Shown: positions 16,386 to 25,656 of the stretch, in pieces
Layout of the letters: each line of letters starts with the position of its first letter
How positions within the stretch are numbered: position 1 is the first letter of the stretch
Assembly: GCA_963798705.1 (NCBI GenBank)
Contig: CAWCTW010000003.1
Span: 434,001-498,000 of the forward strand
Direction: 5' to 3'
Source of the DNA: AC-56 sp963798705
Lineage (GTDB): Bacteria > Actinomycetota > Thermoleophilia > Solirubrobacterales > 70-9
DNA: 64,000 nucleotides
Notes under the pieces: generated by a model
Told to the model about the DNA's origin: nothing
What the model saw: the letters and a program-made list of their open reading frames with translations, nothing else
The model's database searches: none
Made by a program: the position numbers and the translations under genes

Positions 16386-16967
16386 CTACTTGCCCAAGTT
16401 CGCCGGCGCCTGCAGCCGCTCCAACAGGTCCGACAGGATCCGCGCCGTCGCCCCCCAGATCATGTGCTCGCCCACCTCGTAGGTGGGGGTGCGGATCGGG
16501 ATCCCGCGGCGGATCAGCCGGCGCATCGCGAACCCCTCGCGCAGCTCGTCCAGGGTGAACTCGAGGACCGCGGCGACCTCGCCCGGGTTCGGCTTGAAGC
16601 CAAGGCCCTCCGGGATCGTCCCCACGAACGGGTGCACCTTGTAGCCGGTGACGAACGTGCCGACCGGGGGCAGGGCTCCGGCGACCTCGACCTGGGCCGG
16701 ACCGAGGCCGATCTCCTCCTCCGCCTCCCGAAGGGCCGTGTTGACGAGCCGCTCGTCGGGTCCTTCCTGGCGCCCGCCCGGAAAGGAGATCTCGCCCGGA
16801 TGGCGCCGCAGGTCCAGGCGGCGCTCGGTGAACACCAGGCCGGGCCGCTGGGGGTGGCCGAACATGGGCAGCAGCACGGCCGCATCGGTCCCGCCGGGGG
16901 CGTTCATCGCCTGGGCCTCCTCGGGGCTCAGCAGAGCGCGGGCGAGGGAGTCGGAGCTCACTACCAC
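16386..16967 (-). CDS. Nudix hydrolase, CoA-pyrophosphatase type
   Basis: A 193-residue Nudix enzyme. The Nudix box GX5EX7REUXEEXGU is complete (GRQEGPDERLVNTALREAEEEIGL, at about residues 65-88). Just before it, ERRLDLRRHPGEISFPGG matches the UPF0035/NUDT7-like motif of enzymes that cleave coenzyme A or acyl-CoA to 3',5'-ADP and phosphopantetheine. GTG 16967 overlaps the SDR stop by one base. Last gene of the DUF1015-to-Nudix operon. Confidence 0.9.
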   Translation of the reverse strand: MVVSSDSLARALLSPEEAQAMNAPGGTDAAVLLPMFGHPQRPGLVFTERRLDLRRHPGEISFPGGRQEGPDERLVNTALREAEEEIGLGPAQVEVAGALPPVGTFVTGYKVHPFVGTIPEGLGFKPNPGEVAAVLEFTLDELREGFAMRRLIRRGIPIRTPTYEVGEHMIWGATARILSDLLERLQAPANLGK

Positions 16968-17767
16968 TAGATGATCACCGGCACCGAGCCGCCGTCCACG
17001 CTCCAGGCCGCGCCGGCGACGTAGGACGCTCGCTCCGAGCAGAGGAAGGCGATGGCGTCCGCGATCTCGGCGACCTCAGCCAGACGGCCGATCGGTCGCC
17101 CGGCGCCCGTCGCCTCCAGCGCCTCCGAGCGCGATCCGTGCCCTCCCGCCTCCGTGGCCTGGTCGAGCAGCCCGCCGGGCGCCATCCACAGCTCGCTCTT
17201 CGCCGGCCCCGGGCAGATCGCGTTGACGAGCACGCCGCGCCTCGCGTAGGCATCGGCGAACACCCGCGAGAGCGAGAGCTCGGCCGCCTTCGCCACCGAG
17301 TACTCGGGCGTTGCGGGAGTGGGGCGCTTTCCGGCGCTGGAGGAGACATTGACGACTCGCCCCCAGCCCCGTTCGACCATCCGCGGGATGGTCGCGCGCA
17401 TCGCGCGCAGTGGAGCCATGACGTTGAGCTCCCAGGCCTCCTGCCAGTCGGCGTCCGTGGTCTCTTCCAGGGAATGCCGCCGGGCCGTCCCGGCGTTGTT
17501 GACGAGGACTTCGAGCGGGCCGAATCGCTCGCCGGCGGTGGCCGCTATGCGATCCCCGGCGTCGGAATCCGTCACGTCCAGCGCGAGCCCCTCGGCCGCA
17601 CCCCCGGCGCTGGAGCACTGACCAACCGCCTCCTTCAGCGAGTCCTCCGACCGCGCGACGAGGATGACGCTCGCGCCCTCCCGGCACAGCCGTTCGGCGA
17701 CCGCCAGCCCGATGCCGCGGCTGGCGCCGGTGACCGCGCACGACCTGCCCCCCAGCCCCAGATCCAT
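16967..17767 (-). CDS. SDR family NAD(P)-dependent oxidoreductase
   Basis: Classical short-chain dehydrogenase of 266 residues: TGASRGIGLAV cofactor loop, LVNNAG, catalytic Ser in NVSSSAGKR, and the YSVAK motif with Tyr and Lys, then the PGPAKSELW segment. Substrate unknown; family members reduce 3-oxoacyl or other carbonyl groups. It starts 19 nt after the OsmC gene on the same strand. Confidence 0.92.
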   Translation of the reverse strand: MDLGLGGRSCAVTGASRGIGLAVAERLCREGASVILVARSEDSLKEAVGQCSSAGGAAEGLALDVTDSDAGDRIAATAGERFGPLEVLVNNAGTARRHSLEETTDADWQEAWELNVMAPLRAMRATIPRMVERGWGRVVNVSSSAGKRPTPATPEYSVAKAAELSLSRVFADAYARRGVLVNAICPGPAKSELWMAPGGLLDQATEAGGHGSRSEALEATGAGRPIGRLAEVAEIADAIAFLCSERASYVAGAAWSVDGGSVPVII

Positions 17768-17786
17768 CAGCCCTCGAGTGGAGGCG

Positions 17787-18194
17787 TCACCCGACCAGCT
17801 CGACGCGGTCGGTGATGGTTACCTCGCGCTCGTGGGACAGCAGGCGATGGACCGGGCACTTGCCCGCGATCGTCCTCAGCCGATCCACCTGGTCCTCCGT
17901 CAGGTCGGCCGGGATGCGCAGGGTGAGCTCGAATGATCGTGGCACCATGGCATCGCCGTACTGCATCTCGACCTCGGCCACCACTTCGCCCAGGTCCCAG
18001 CCCTTGCGCCCAGCGTACATCTCGACCGTGATCGAGGCGCACGCCGCCAGTGCCGCGGCGACCGTGCGGGTGGGGGATGGCCCTTCGTTGGTGCCGCCGG
18101 CCTCCTCGGGCTCGTCGACGACGATCCGGTGTCCACCCTGGATCTCGACCTCGTGCACGAACCCCTGGCGGCGCCGGGCGGTGACCTTAACCAT
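17787..18194 (-). CDS. OsmC family peroxiredoxin-like protein
   Basis: A 135-residue OsmC/Ohr-fold protein. Both conserved cysteines are present: AACASITVEMYAGRKGW and GKCPVHRLL. The family reduces organic hydroperoxides with thiol help, though this YhfA-like branch is less studied. ATG 18194 is preferred; it lies 8 bp inside the 3' end of the cobalamin adenosyltransferase gene (stop TAA 18189-18187), which suggests translational coupling. Cytoplasmic. Confidence 0.88.
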   Translation of the reverse strand: MVKVTARRRQGFVHEVEIQGGHRIVVDEPEEAGGTNEGPSPTRTVAAALAACASITVEMYAGRKGWDLGEVVAEVEMQYGDAMVPRSFELTLRIPADLTEDQVDRLRTIAGKCPVHRLLSHEREVTITDRVELVG

Positions 18195-18765
18195 GCTTGC
18201 CTCCGGCATCCCGGCCCTCGAAGAGCTCTGGATCGTCCACGTCGGCAAACCTCGCCATCGCGAAGACGAGGTCCGACGCCCGGTTCAGGTAGCGGAGGAC
18301 GGCGTCGGAGGCGAGGTTGCCGCTCTCCTTCAGCGCGACCACCCGCCGCTCGGCACCCCGGATCACCGTCCTCGCGACGTCGAGCTGGGCCGAGAGCGTC
18401 GTCCCACCCGAGATCACGAACTTGGGCGGCAGGTCCACGCGGTCCATGTAGCGGTCGATGACGGGCTCCAGGGCATCCACCATGGCGTCGTCGATCCGGC
18501 TGATGCCCTCCTGCAGTCGCCCCTCCGCGTCGGGAGTGGTCGCGAGCTCGGCGCCCGCCACGAACAGCTCGCCCTGCAGTCGCAGGATGTCCGCGGCGAG
18601 CTCCCTGTCGCCGGGCGCGCAGAGCGACCGCGCGACGCCGAGCGCCGCGCCCGCCTCGTCGATCGATCCGTAGGCCTCGGTGCGCGCATCGGTCTTGGCA
18701 ACCCTGCCGCCGTACCAGAGCGAGGTCGTGCCGTCGTCACCCTTGCGCGTGTAGATGCGCGTCAC
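18187..18765 (-). CDS. Cob(I)yrinic acid a,c-diamide adenosyltransferase, PduO type
   Basis: Adenosylates cob(I)alamin with ATP to make coenzyme B12. The 192-residue product has the PduO-family ATP site TRKGDDGTTSLWYGG at the N-terminus, RVAKTDARTEAYGSIDE near residue 21, and the later NRASDLVFAMARF segment (AR motif). GTG 18765 is the start, 27 nt downstream of the DUF1015 gene in the same operon. No cobalamin riboswitch is visible upstream. Confidence 0.93.
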   Translation of the reverse strand: MTRIYTRKGDDGTTSLWYGGRVAKTDARTEAYGSIDEAGAALGVARSLCAPGDRELAADILRLQGELFVAGAELATTPDAEGRLQEGISRIDDAMVDALEPVIDRYMDRVDLPPKFVISGGTTLSAQLDVARTVIRGAERRVVALKESGNLASDAVLRYLNRASDLVFAMARFADVDDPELFEGRDAGGKHG

Positions 18766-18792
18766 GTGTCCTTGACCCTACTCCGCCATGTG

Positions 18793-20031
18793 CTAGCTCA
18801 GCGGATTGAAGGCGATGCCGGTGAGGAGCTTGGGGAAGAAGAACGTCGACTTCGGCGGCATCGTCTCGCCCGCCTCCGCCACCTGGCGAACCTGGGGGAC
18901 GGGCGTGGAGCGAAGCAGGAACGCGACCTCGAAGTCGCCCGCGGCCAGCCGCGCCTGCGCCTCGTCGAGACCCTTCGCATAGCCGATCCCCCGCTTGGCG
19001 GCGATGTCCTCGTCGCTCATCCCGAGGGAGCCCTTCAGGATCAGCTCCTCGAGGATGACGGCGTCGAGGCGTCGGTAGGCGGCCGATCGGTCCGGGAGGG
19101 CTGCGTCGATCGCGGCGGTGTCGCGCAGCCGCAGCCGCAGGCGGCGGTCGCCATCCATGAACCCGAAGACGCCCGCGCCCTCGGCTCCCGCGGGGTCGAC
19201 CTGGTCCTCGCCGGCGTCCTCGGGGTCGAAGTGCTCGCTGATCCCTCGCTCAAGGCGCTCCCGATCGAAGCCGGCGAGGAGCCGATGCGTGCCGAAGATC
19301 GTCAGGCCTGGGTCCTCCAGCGAGACCAGGCACATGAGCGTGTAGCGGTGCGGCCCGTCGCCGCCGATCTCGTCCGCGTAGATGCGGGCGGTCTCGTACC
19401 GGTGGTGCCCGTCGGCGATCAGGAGCTCCGCCTCGGCGAGACCATCCGCGACGGCCTCGTGAACGGCCTGGTCGCCGATGCGCCAGACGCGATGGATCGT
19501 GTCCTGGTCGTCGGTCACCTGGGCCCAGGGATCGCCGGCGAGGTGGGGGCCGATCGCGTCCCACACGCTCCCCGGGTGCAAAGCGAAGATCGGCGACATG
19601 TTGTGCCTGGTCGCGCGCGTGAGGCGCAGGCGGTCCTCCTTCGGGCCGGGCTGCGTGCGTTCGTGGGGGCGGACCAGCCCGGGCCCGTATTCGGTGATCC
19701 GCACCCGCGAGAGGAACCCCCGGCGGGTTCGGCGGCCACCGTCCGGGGTGGAGTAGTCCTGCGTGAGCGCCCAGATCGCGGGATCTCGATCGGCTGTGAT
19801 GACGCCGCCCAGCGTCCAGGCCTCGAGCGTCTCCGCGGCGTGCTCATACGGATCGCCGCCACCCGGCGCCTCGGGCAGGTCGATCTCGACGACGTTGAAC
19901 GAGGAGCGCCTCAGGAGCTCCGCCCTGCCGGCGGCGTCGATCACGTCGTACGGGGGTGCCGTAACGTCCGCCAGCGATGGCACGGCGGACAGGTTGTAGT
20001 GAAGGGCTTTGAGCGGCTTGACCTCGGCCAT
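18793..20031 (-). CDS. DUF1015 family protein
   Basis: A 412-residue cytoplasmic protein. The family motifs are clear: VTAPPYDVID near the N-terminus, RRGFLSRVRI, and ADGHHRYETA near residue 210. Some DUF1015 relatives (SbnI, SerK) are ADP-dependent free-serine kinases, so a kinase role is possible but not shown for this branch. First gene of a minus-strand operon leading through the cobalamin adenosyltransferase, OsmC, SDR and Nudix genes. TAGGGT lies about 9 nt before the ATG and may be the -10 box. Confidence 0.88.
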   Translation of the reverse strand: MAEVKPLKALHYNLSAVPSLADVTAPPYDVIDAAGRAELLRRSSFNVVEIDLPEAPGGGDPYEHAAETLEAWTLGGVITADRDPAIWALTQDYSTPDGGRRTRRGFLSRVRITEYGPGLVRPHERTQPGPKEDRLRLTRATRHNMSPIFALHPGSVWDAIGPHLAGDPWAQVTDDQDTIHRVWRIGDQAVHEAVADGLAEAELLIADGHHRYETARIYADEIGGDGPHRYTLMCLVSLEDPGLTIFGTHRLLAGFDRERLERGISEHFDPEDAGEDQVDPAGAEGAGVFGFMDGDRRLRLRLRDTAAIDAALPDRSAAYRRLDAVILEELILKGSLGMSDEDIAAKRGIGYAKGLDEAQARLAAGDFEVAFLLRSTPVPQVRQVAEAGETMPPKSTFFFPKLLTGIAFNPLS

Positions 20032-20312
20032 CGGCCGGCAACCCTAGCGGCCCGGAATCGCCCCCCGGCGCGGCGCTCGGGAACCGGCGCCTTCGGTCGA
20101 GTGGGTACCCAGCATTCCGCGAGTGACGGCCCGCCGCGAGCCGTTCATCTCCCCGGCCACGGCGGGCGGGCACTACGCGCTGCTCGGGGATGACCTGCCG
20201 CCCGCGCCCGCGCCCGTGTTCGGCGCGGTCAGTAGGCAGCCCGCACCCGGGCTTGTCACAGTAAGGGGGAGTGGCAGGCCTTTTCGGGGAGACGACGCGG
20301 GACTCGCGCGCC

Positions 20313-21680
20313 ATGTCGTGGCGCCGGTGGACGACCGGTTTCGCCGCGGCGACGGTCGTGCTCATCGCGGCGGCATGGGCGGTCGACGTCGGCCGCGCGC
20401 CGGCGAAGCCGCGGCCGCCCAAGGCGGTGCCGGCCTGGTACATGACCGCCACGACCCCCGCCGACCTCGCTCGCCAGGCGAAGCACAGCGCGTGCGTGTT
20501 CGCCAAGCGCCAGCCGAAGGCCTCGCGTCTGATGCTGTTCGACTTCGGGGCGGCCCGGAAGTATCCCGACGGCACCTTCGGCGCCTCGCTCCGCAAGATC
20601 CGGCGCTTTCGCAACGGTGCGATCCTCGAGGCGCTCGAGAAGGCCGCCAAGAAATACCACCGGTGCCATCGCCGTGGCTCGGCGGCCATCGCGTACGGCA
20701 ACACGAACTCGATGCCCGGCTACATGAGCAAGGCGGATGCTCACGAGGCCGGCGTGAGGCAGGCGCTGACGGTCAAGCACCTGCGAGCGTTCCAGCACGG
20801 CCGTCACTACAGGCACGAGTCCGCTGCGGCCGCGGGTGACATCGAGCCCGGATGGGCCTTCCCCGGCGTCAGCAAGGCGCTCGTGGCGGGCGGCAATCGG
20901 ACCACCTACTACGACTTCGGCAACGCGGGGGGTTGCGCCGGACAGCCGGGCTCGCAGGGTTGCTACAACGACTGGGACCTCGGGGACCTCGGGGAGGTGT
21001 CCATGGGAGGGCGCTCGCTGCCGCTTCCGGAGATCTACCGTTCTTACGAGGCCGTCCAGTGGGCGAAGGTGCAGCGACGCTGGGACGGCCGGTACTTCTT
21101 CGCCGGCGTGACGGGGGCGCCCAACGAGCCGCTCTCTCCGGCCCAGGGTTGGAAGGAGCTGAAGCGAAGGGCCGATCACGTGCACCGAGAGCTCGTGAGC
21201 ATCCGCAACAGCGGCTCGCGCTCGCGCGCCGCCAAGCGGCGGAGCAGGGTGGGGCGGAGGTCCGAGCCGGGAGAGGCGCTCGGAAGCCCGATGGCCGGGA
21301 CCACGCCGGCGCATCTCGTCGTTGGTCCGGAGGGGTTCTTCTCGACGAGCCTCATCTATCCGCTCCACAACGAGTGGGTAGTGTCCGATCACCGGCGGTT
21401 CACGGCCGTCGACGCGGGCGCGGATCCCGTCGACCCGTCCACCGGCGTGCTCGGCGTATTCCACCAGAACTACGTTCAGGTCACCCAGACGCAGCGTCTG
21501 ATCAGGGTGCCCGGGGCCGGCGCGATGGAACTGACCGGCCCGCGTCGCGGTGCGGCCCGCGCGGCGCCTCGCGACGACGCCACCGGCCTGCGCTTCACCA
21601 GCGAGAGCGGCATCACCGGGACGCTTGACCCCGCGGATGCGACGATCCAGCTCGACTCGGCCGCGGGAGGGTCACCGTGA
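20313..21680 (+). CDS. Secreted protein of unknown function
   Basis: A 455-residue protein with a clear signal peptide when started at ATG 20313 (SWRRWTTGFAAATVVLIAAAWAVDVGRAPA). A GTG at 20271 would add 14 residues. The mature part has scattered Cys, Trp-rich stretches (YYDFGNAGGCAGQPGSQGCY; CYNDWDLGDLGEVSMG) and a basic region near residue 320. I do not recognise the family. It is translationally coupled by GTGA to the propeller protein after it, suggesting they work together outside the cell. Confidence 0.7.
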   Translation: MSWRRWTTGFAAATVVLIAAAWAVDVGRAPAKPRPPKAVPAWYMTATTPADLARQAKHSACVFAKRQPKASRLMLFDFGAARKYPDGTFGASLRKIRRFRNGAILEALEKAAKKYHRCHRRGSAAIAYGNTNSMPGYMSKADAHEAGVRQALTVKHLRAFQHGRHYRHESAAAAGDIEPGWAFPGVSKALVAGGNRTTYYDFGNAGGCAGQPGSQGCYNDWDLGDLGEVSMGGRSLPLPEIYRSYEAVQWAKVQRRWDGRYFFAGVTGAPNEPLSPAQGWKELKRRADHVHRELVSIRNSGSRSRAAKRRSRVGRRSEPGEALGSPMAGTTPAHLVVGPEGFFSTSLIYPLHNEWVVSDHRRFTAVDAGADPVDPSTGVLGVFHQNYVQVTQTQRLIRVPGAGAMELTGPRRGAARAAPRDDATGLRFTSESGITGTLDPADATIQLDSAAGGSP

Positions 21681-23017
21681 CCGTGGGGCGGCGCCATCTC
21701 GTCGCACTGGCGGTCTCGATCGCCGTCCTCGCGTTCTCCGCCGCAGCGCTCGCCTCGACCGGCTCGCTGACCTATGCCGGGTGCATCGCGAACAACGCGG
21801 CGGACGGGTGCGTCGCGCCCCGCCAGAACTCGCTTGGCAACAACGTGGGCTTGGCGGTGGGCCGGGACGGGAGTTCGGTCTACGTCGCGGCGCACGACGG
21901 CTTTCTCACGCGCCTGGCTCGCGACCCCACAGGGAGATTGACCTATGGAACCTGTGTCGCCGACGACGGGCGCCGCGGCTGCACTGACATCCCGCACGAC
22001 TCGATCGACTCGGCGACCGGTGTGGCCGCCAGCCCGGACGGGCGCTCGGTCTACGTCACTTCCGGCCAGCACGCGAACGCCGTGACGAGGTTCAGGCTCG
22101 CCGACGACGGAAGGCTGGTCTACCGCTCGTGCATGGCGAACGGTGGTGCGCAGGCCGGAATCCGAGGGTGCGACAAGCCCCGGCGGAACTCCCTCGACTC
22201 CAACGAGGCGATCGCGGTCAGCCCCGACGGGCGCTCGGCGTACGTCGTCTCGTCCGACAGCAACTCCATCACCCGGTTCGATCTGAGCCCCTCGGGAGCG
22301 CTCACCTACCGGGGCTGCGTCGCCGACCGGGGCGCTCGGGGTTGCAAGAAGCCCCGGCACGACTCGCTCGGCGGCGCCTTCGACGTCGCGGTCAGCCCCG
22401 ACGGGAGGTCGGTATACGTGGCCTCGCTGAGCGGTGACTCCATCACCCAATTCAACCGGCGCCGCAGTGGCGCCCTGGCGTATCGGGGCTGCCTCGCGAA
22501 TGGGCGCGACCACGGCTGCCGCCGGCCGGGCCACAATTCGCTCGGAGGAGCGGACGCGCTGGCGGTGAGTCCCGACGGCGAGGCGGTTTACGTCGCCTCG
22601 CTGCGCGCCGGCTCGGTCGCGAGCTTCGAGCGCTCCGGGCGCGGCCGCCTCGAGCCCGCAGGCTGCATCGCGAACCGGGGCTCACACGGCTGCCGCAAGC
22701 CCGACCAGAACTCGCTCAGCGGCGCCGACGGGGTCGCCGTGAGCCCCGACGGCGGCTCGGTGTACGTGAGCGCGATGACCGGTCCGACGGTCAACGGCGG
22801 GGTCGGCGCGGTCACGAGCTTCAAGCGCCGGTCGAACGACTCGCTGCGTTCGGGGGAATGCTTTGCCGACGGCGGCAAGTACGACTGTCGGACCCCGGCG
22901 TTGGATTCCATCGGCTCGCCGGAGTCGATCGCCGTCAGCCCCGACGGACGCTCCGTATACGTCGGTGGCTACGGGCGCTCCCTCACGATCTTCGCGGGCG
23001 AGCAGGCGGCCCACTGA
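21677..23017 (+). CDS. Secreted seven-repeat beta-propeller protein with a Cys pair per blade
   Basis: Signal peptide (HLVALAVSIAVLAFSAAALA) followed by seven repeats of about 58 residues. Each repeat has the form L-x-Y-x-G-C-x-A-...-G-C-..., then N-S-L-x-G-A, then VAVSPDGRSVYVAS and a strand ending in ITxFxR. Seven copies fit a complete seven-bladed propeller of the YVTN/lactonase type, with one likely disulfide per blade. No enzyme residues are obvious, so a binding role is possible. The GTG start overlaps the previous stop (GTGA at 21677-21680). Confidence 0.85.
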   Translation: MTVGRRHLVALAVSIAVLAFSAAALASTGSLTYAGCIANNAADGCVAPRQNSLGNNVGLAVGRDGSSVYVAAHDGFLTRLARDPTGRLTYGTCVADDGRRGCTDIPHDSIDSATGVAASPDGRSVYVTSGQHANAVTRFRLADDGRLVYRSCMANGGAQAGIRGCDKPRRNSLDSNEAIAVSPDGRSAYVVSSDSNSITRFDLSPSGALTYRGCVADRGARGCKKPRHDSLGGAFDVAVSPDGRSVYVASLSGDSITQFNRRRSGALAYRGCLANGRDHGCRRPGHNSLGGADALAVSPDGEAVYVASLRAGSVASFERSGRGRLEPAGCIANRGSHGCRKPDQNSLSGADGVAVSPDGGSVYVSAMTGPTVNGGVGAVTSFKRRSNDSLRSGECFADGGKYDCRTPALDSIGSPESIAVSPDGRSVYVGGYGRSLTIFAGEQAAH

Positions 23018-23020
23018 TCG

Positions 23021-24238
23021 TCAGCCGGCGCGGAAGCGCCGCACCACCAGCGAACCTCGCGGCAGGATCCGCATCTCGTCGCTGGGGCGTGGGGACGCAC
23101 GCTTCGCCTTGCCGGCGCAGACCACGTTGACGTACAGCGGGATCGGGTGACCATGCCGGGCGATGTCGCGTTGGACGCGCAGCGCGCCCGCCTTCCTCGT
23201 GCGGCAAGGGTCGCTGTAAGCGCTCGGCCCCTGCGTGCAGTTGAAGCCGTTCTGCTCCGTGAGCCGGCCGTGTGAGCTGGTGGCATCGCGCGCGATGCCC
23301 TTCGGTAACACGGACCTGCGGCTGTGAGCGAGGATCACGTCGGTGCCGACGAAGCTGGGGTAGGGGAGCGAGGAGATCGTGACCAGGTGCCTCGCACTCG
23401 CCTCGAGCACATCGCCCTTCTTCAGGTTGGTGACCCGCTGCGAGTAGACGACCCTCCGGCCGTTCTTGCCGCTGGGTGCGACCGGGACCGAGCGAGACCT
23501 TCTCTTCGCGGTTCGGTATCGCGTCGGGGCCGGCACGCGCTTGTGCAGCAGGATGGCATTCAGACGGCCCTTGTCCTGCCGCACGGTTCCGTTGGGGCGG
23601 TCGGCGCCGACCAGTACCACCTGCCCATGGCGGGCATGCGGGTGGTCGGCCTCGAGCACCAGGTTCAGGCGGCAGGCGCCGGGGCGGCAGGGGAGGCGAT
23701 GCGGGTGGCGGATCCGGGTCGGCTTGGGCTCAAACACCAGGACGCAGTGGTGATTGCGGTTGGGCAGACTCTGGTGGCAGCGGAGGGAGCGCGTCTGGGC
23801 AATGGTCGTGGCGTGCTTGCCGCCGGTTGCCTGGCGCCGGCTGGCGAGGACGATCCGCGCGTCCTCGCGCGGGCTGAACCGGTACGGGCGGCCGATGCAC
23901 CGTTCGACGCCGAGGTCGACGCACGTCGTCGTCACCTGGACCTCCGCGGTGGTCCGGAGGATGTCGTTGCGGTGCAGCGTCGGTATCTCGCGGGGACCGA
24001 TTGACATCACGACCCGCGGCTTCTGCCACCTGCGACGTCCGATGGGCACGGTGTCGCGGATCTCGGAGTAGTCGCCGGTGGTCGCGAAGCGCACCGCTCC
24101 CCGCGGGGGCTTCGAGGCCCGGGCGGAGTGCGTTGCTCCACCGCTGGATGCCGCTCCGATCGCCAGGATGACGAGCATGGCGAGCGCGAGGGCCGCGAGG
24201 CGACCGGCGCTCGTTCCCCAGCCTTGCGCGTGCCCCAC
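23021..24238 (-). CDS. Secreted protein of unknown function
   Basis: A 405-residue protein with a signal peptide (LAALALAMLVILAIGAASSG) and a very basic mature part rich in Arg, His and Cys. Repeated phrases such as KGDVLEASARHLVTISSLPYP and RNDILRTTAEVQVTTTCVDL suggest two related beta domains. Family not recognised. It ends 3 bp from the convergent propeller gene. GTG 24238 is preceded by TATACT at 7 nt, so it is probably leaderless. Confidence 0.65.
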   Translation of the reverse strand: MGHAQGWGTSAGRLAALALAMLVILAIGAASSGGATHSARASKPPRGAVRFATTGDYSEIRDTVPIGRRRWQKPRVVMSIGPREIPTLHRNDILRTTAEVQVTTTCVDLGVERCIGRPYRFSPREDARIVLASRRQATGGKHATTIAQTRSLRCHQSLPNRNHHCVLVFEPKPTRIRHPHRLPCRPGACRLNLVLEADHPHARHGQVVLVGADRPNGTVRQDKGRLNAILLHKRVPAPTRYRTAKRRSRSVPVAPSGKNGRRVVYSQRVTNLKKGDVLEASARHLVTISSLPYPSFVGTDVILAHSRRSVLPKGIARDATSSHGRLTEQNGFNCTQGPSAYSDPCRTRKAGALRVQRDIARHGHPIPLYVNVVCAGKAKRASPRPSDEMRILPRGSLVVRRFRAG

Positions 24239-24245
24239 GGCGCGC

Positions 24246-24251
24246 AGTATA
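24246..24251 (-). promoter_or_regulatory. -10 box TATACT (minus strand), leaderless start
   Basis: TATACT on the minus strand lies 7 nt before GTG 24238, with no Shine-Dalgarno. Confidence 0.5.
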
Positions 24252-24270
24252 GGTGCGGCCCCCCGTGGCC

Positions 24271-25656
24271 CTAGTAGGGCTCTGAATCGGCCGCCTGAAG
24301 CTCGATCCAGACGTCGGCACCGCCGCGGCCGGGGTTGCTCGCCACCGCCTCGCCACCATGGGCCGTGGCGATCGCCTTGACGATCGCAAGTCCCAATCCC
24401 GCGCCGTCACCGGACCGCGCCGTGTCGGCGCGCCGGAAGCGCTCGAAGGCGTGCGGGAGGAACTCGGGCGGGAAGCCAGGCCCCTCGTCCCCGACGTGGA
24501 TCTGCACTCGTCCGTTGTCGGCTCGCGACCACACGCGCACCGTCCCGGCGCCGTATCGAAGGGCGTTCTCCAGGAGGTTGCCGAGTGCCTGCTCCACCCG
24601 AAGGCGGTCCGCGTGGATGCGCGTACCCGACGCATCCTCGAACTCGAGCGAGCGTCGATCGCGTCCGGCCCGCTCGCTCATCCGGTCGCGCACGGCCTCG
24701 AACAGGTCGGCGACATCGAGGGGCTCACGCTTCAGGACAAGCTCGCCCTTGTCGGAGCGAGCGATGACGAGCAGAGCCTCGGCGAGCTGCGACAGCCGGT
24801 CCGCTTCCTCAATCGCCGAGGCGATGGCGGCTCGCAACTCCTCGCTTGTCGCTCCGTAGCGCAGGGCGAGCTCGAGCTCCGCACGGTGAGCGGCCAGCGG
24901 CGTGCGCAGCTCGTGGCTGGCGTCGTCCACGAACGCCCGCTCCCGCTCGATCGCGATCTCCAGGCGGTCGAGCATGCGGTTCAGCGTCTCACCAAGTCTC
25001 TGCAGCTCGTCGCGTGCGGGCGGGACCGGCAGCCGCTGCCGCGATCCCGAGGCCGACACGTCGGCGGCGCGGTGCCGCATGGCCTCCACGGGGCGCAGCG
25101 CGGCACCGACGGTCCAGTACGCCGCGAGGGACGCCAGGAGCAGCGCCACCGGGCCGCCGACCGCGAGCAGCGTCAGCAGGCTCGAAAGGGCATCGTCGCG
25201 CCTCTCCAGGGAGGCGCCGACGACCACGATGAGGGCTTGCCGCTCGAACTGAAACGGACGGGCGAGGAAACGCTCCGGTTGAGCTTCCGCGTCGGTCCGG
25301 AGACGCTCGATTGTGATCGGACCCCGGGCGGCGTCCCCGATCTCGTTGCCTCGCAGCACGGGATGGGCGCCGCGCTGGCGATCGGGGGCGAACAGCCGCC
25401 CCGACCGCGTGAGCACCTGGGCGAAGTCGTCGGATTTCGTGTCGAGCAGGCTGCGAGCCGCCTCGCCCAGGCCGGAGTCGGCGACGCGGACCTCGCCGAT
25501 GAGCTGCTGGCTGCGGGACTCGAGGTCCTGGTCGATCAAGCGGTCGAGCTCCGACTGAAGGCGGAGGTAGAGGAACAGCCCGGTCGCGCACAACACGATG
25601 GCCATCACGGCCGCGAAGGCCAAGGTGACCCGGAGCTTGACCGGCAGCCGGCTCAG
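24271..25656 (-). CDS. Two-component sensor histidine kinase, probable CTG start
   Basis: Membrane sensor of 461 residues. TM1 at about 9-29, an extracytoplasmic sensor domain, TM2 at about 160-180, HAMP linker, H-box FVDDASHELRTPLA (His247 autophosphorylated), N-box NLLENALRYG, and G-boxes VGDEGPGFPP and GDGAGLGLAIVKA. The frame has no ATG, GTG or TTG before TM1: it reads CTG-AGC-CGG-CTG giving SRLPVKLRV. CTG 25656 overlaps the response-regulator stop as CTGA. Partner of the regulator just upstream. Confidence 0.92.
   Translation of the reverse strand: MSRLPVKLRVTLAFAAVMAIVLCATGLFLYLRLQSELDRLIDQDLESRSQQLIGEVRVADSGLGEAARSLLDTKSDDFAQVLTRSGRLFAPDRQRGAHPVLRGNEIGDAARGPITIERLRTDAEAQPERFLARPFQFERQALIVVVGASLERRDDALSSLLTLLAVGGPVALLLASLAAYWTVGAALRPVEAMRHRAADVSASGSRQRLPVPPARDELQRLGETLNRMLDRLEIAIERERAFVDDASHELRTPLAAHRAELELALRYGATSEELRAAIASAIEEADRLSQLAEALLVIARSDKGELVLKREPLDVADLFEAVRDRMSERAGRDRRSLEFEDASGTRIHADRLRVEQALGNLLENALRYGAGTVRVWSRADNGRVQIHVGDEGPGFPPEFLPHAFERFRRADTARSGDGAGLGLAIVKAIATAHGGEAVASNPGRGGADVWIELQAADSEPY

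Noticed and set aside
17812..20193. A 793-codon open frame on the plus strand
   Set aside because: It is antisense to the DUF1015, adenosyltransferase and OsmC genes, whose motifs are unmistakable. Composition is the typical mirror of GC-rich codons.
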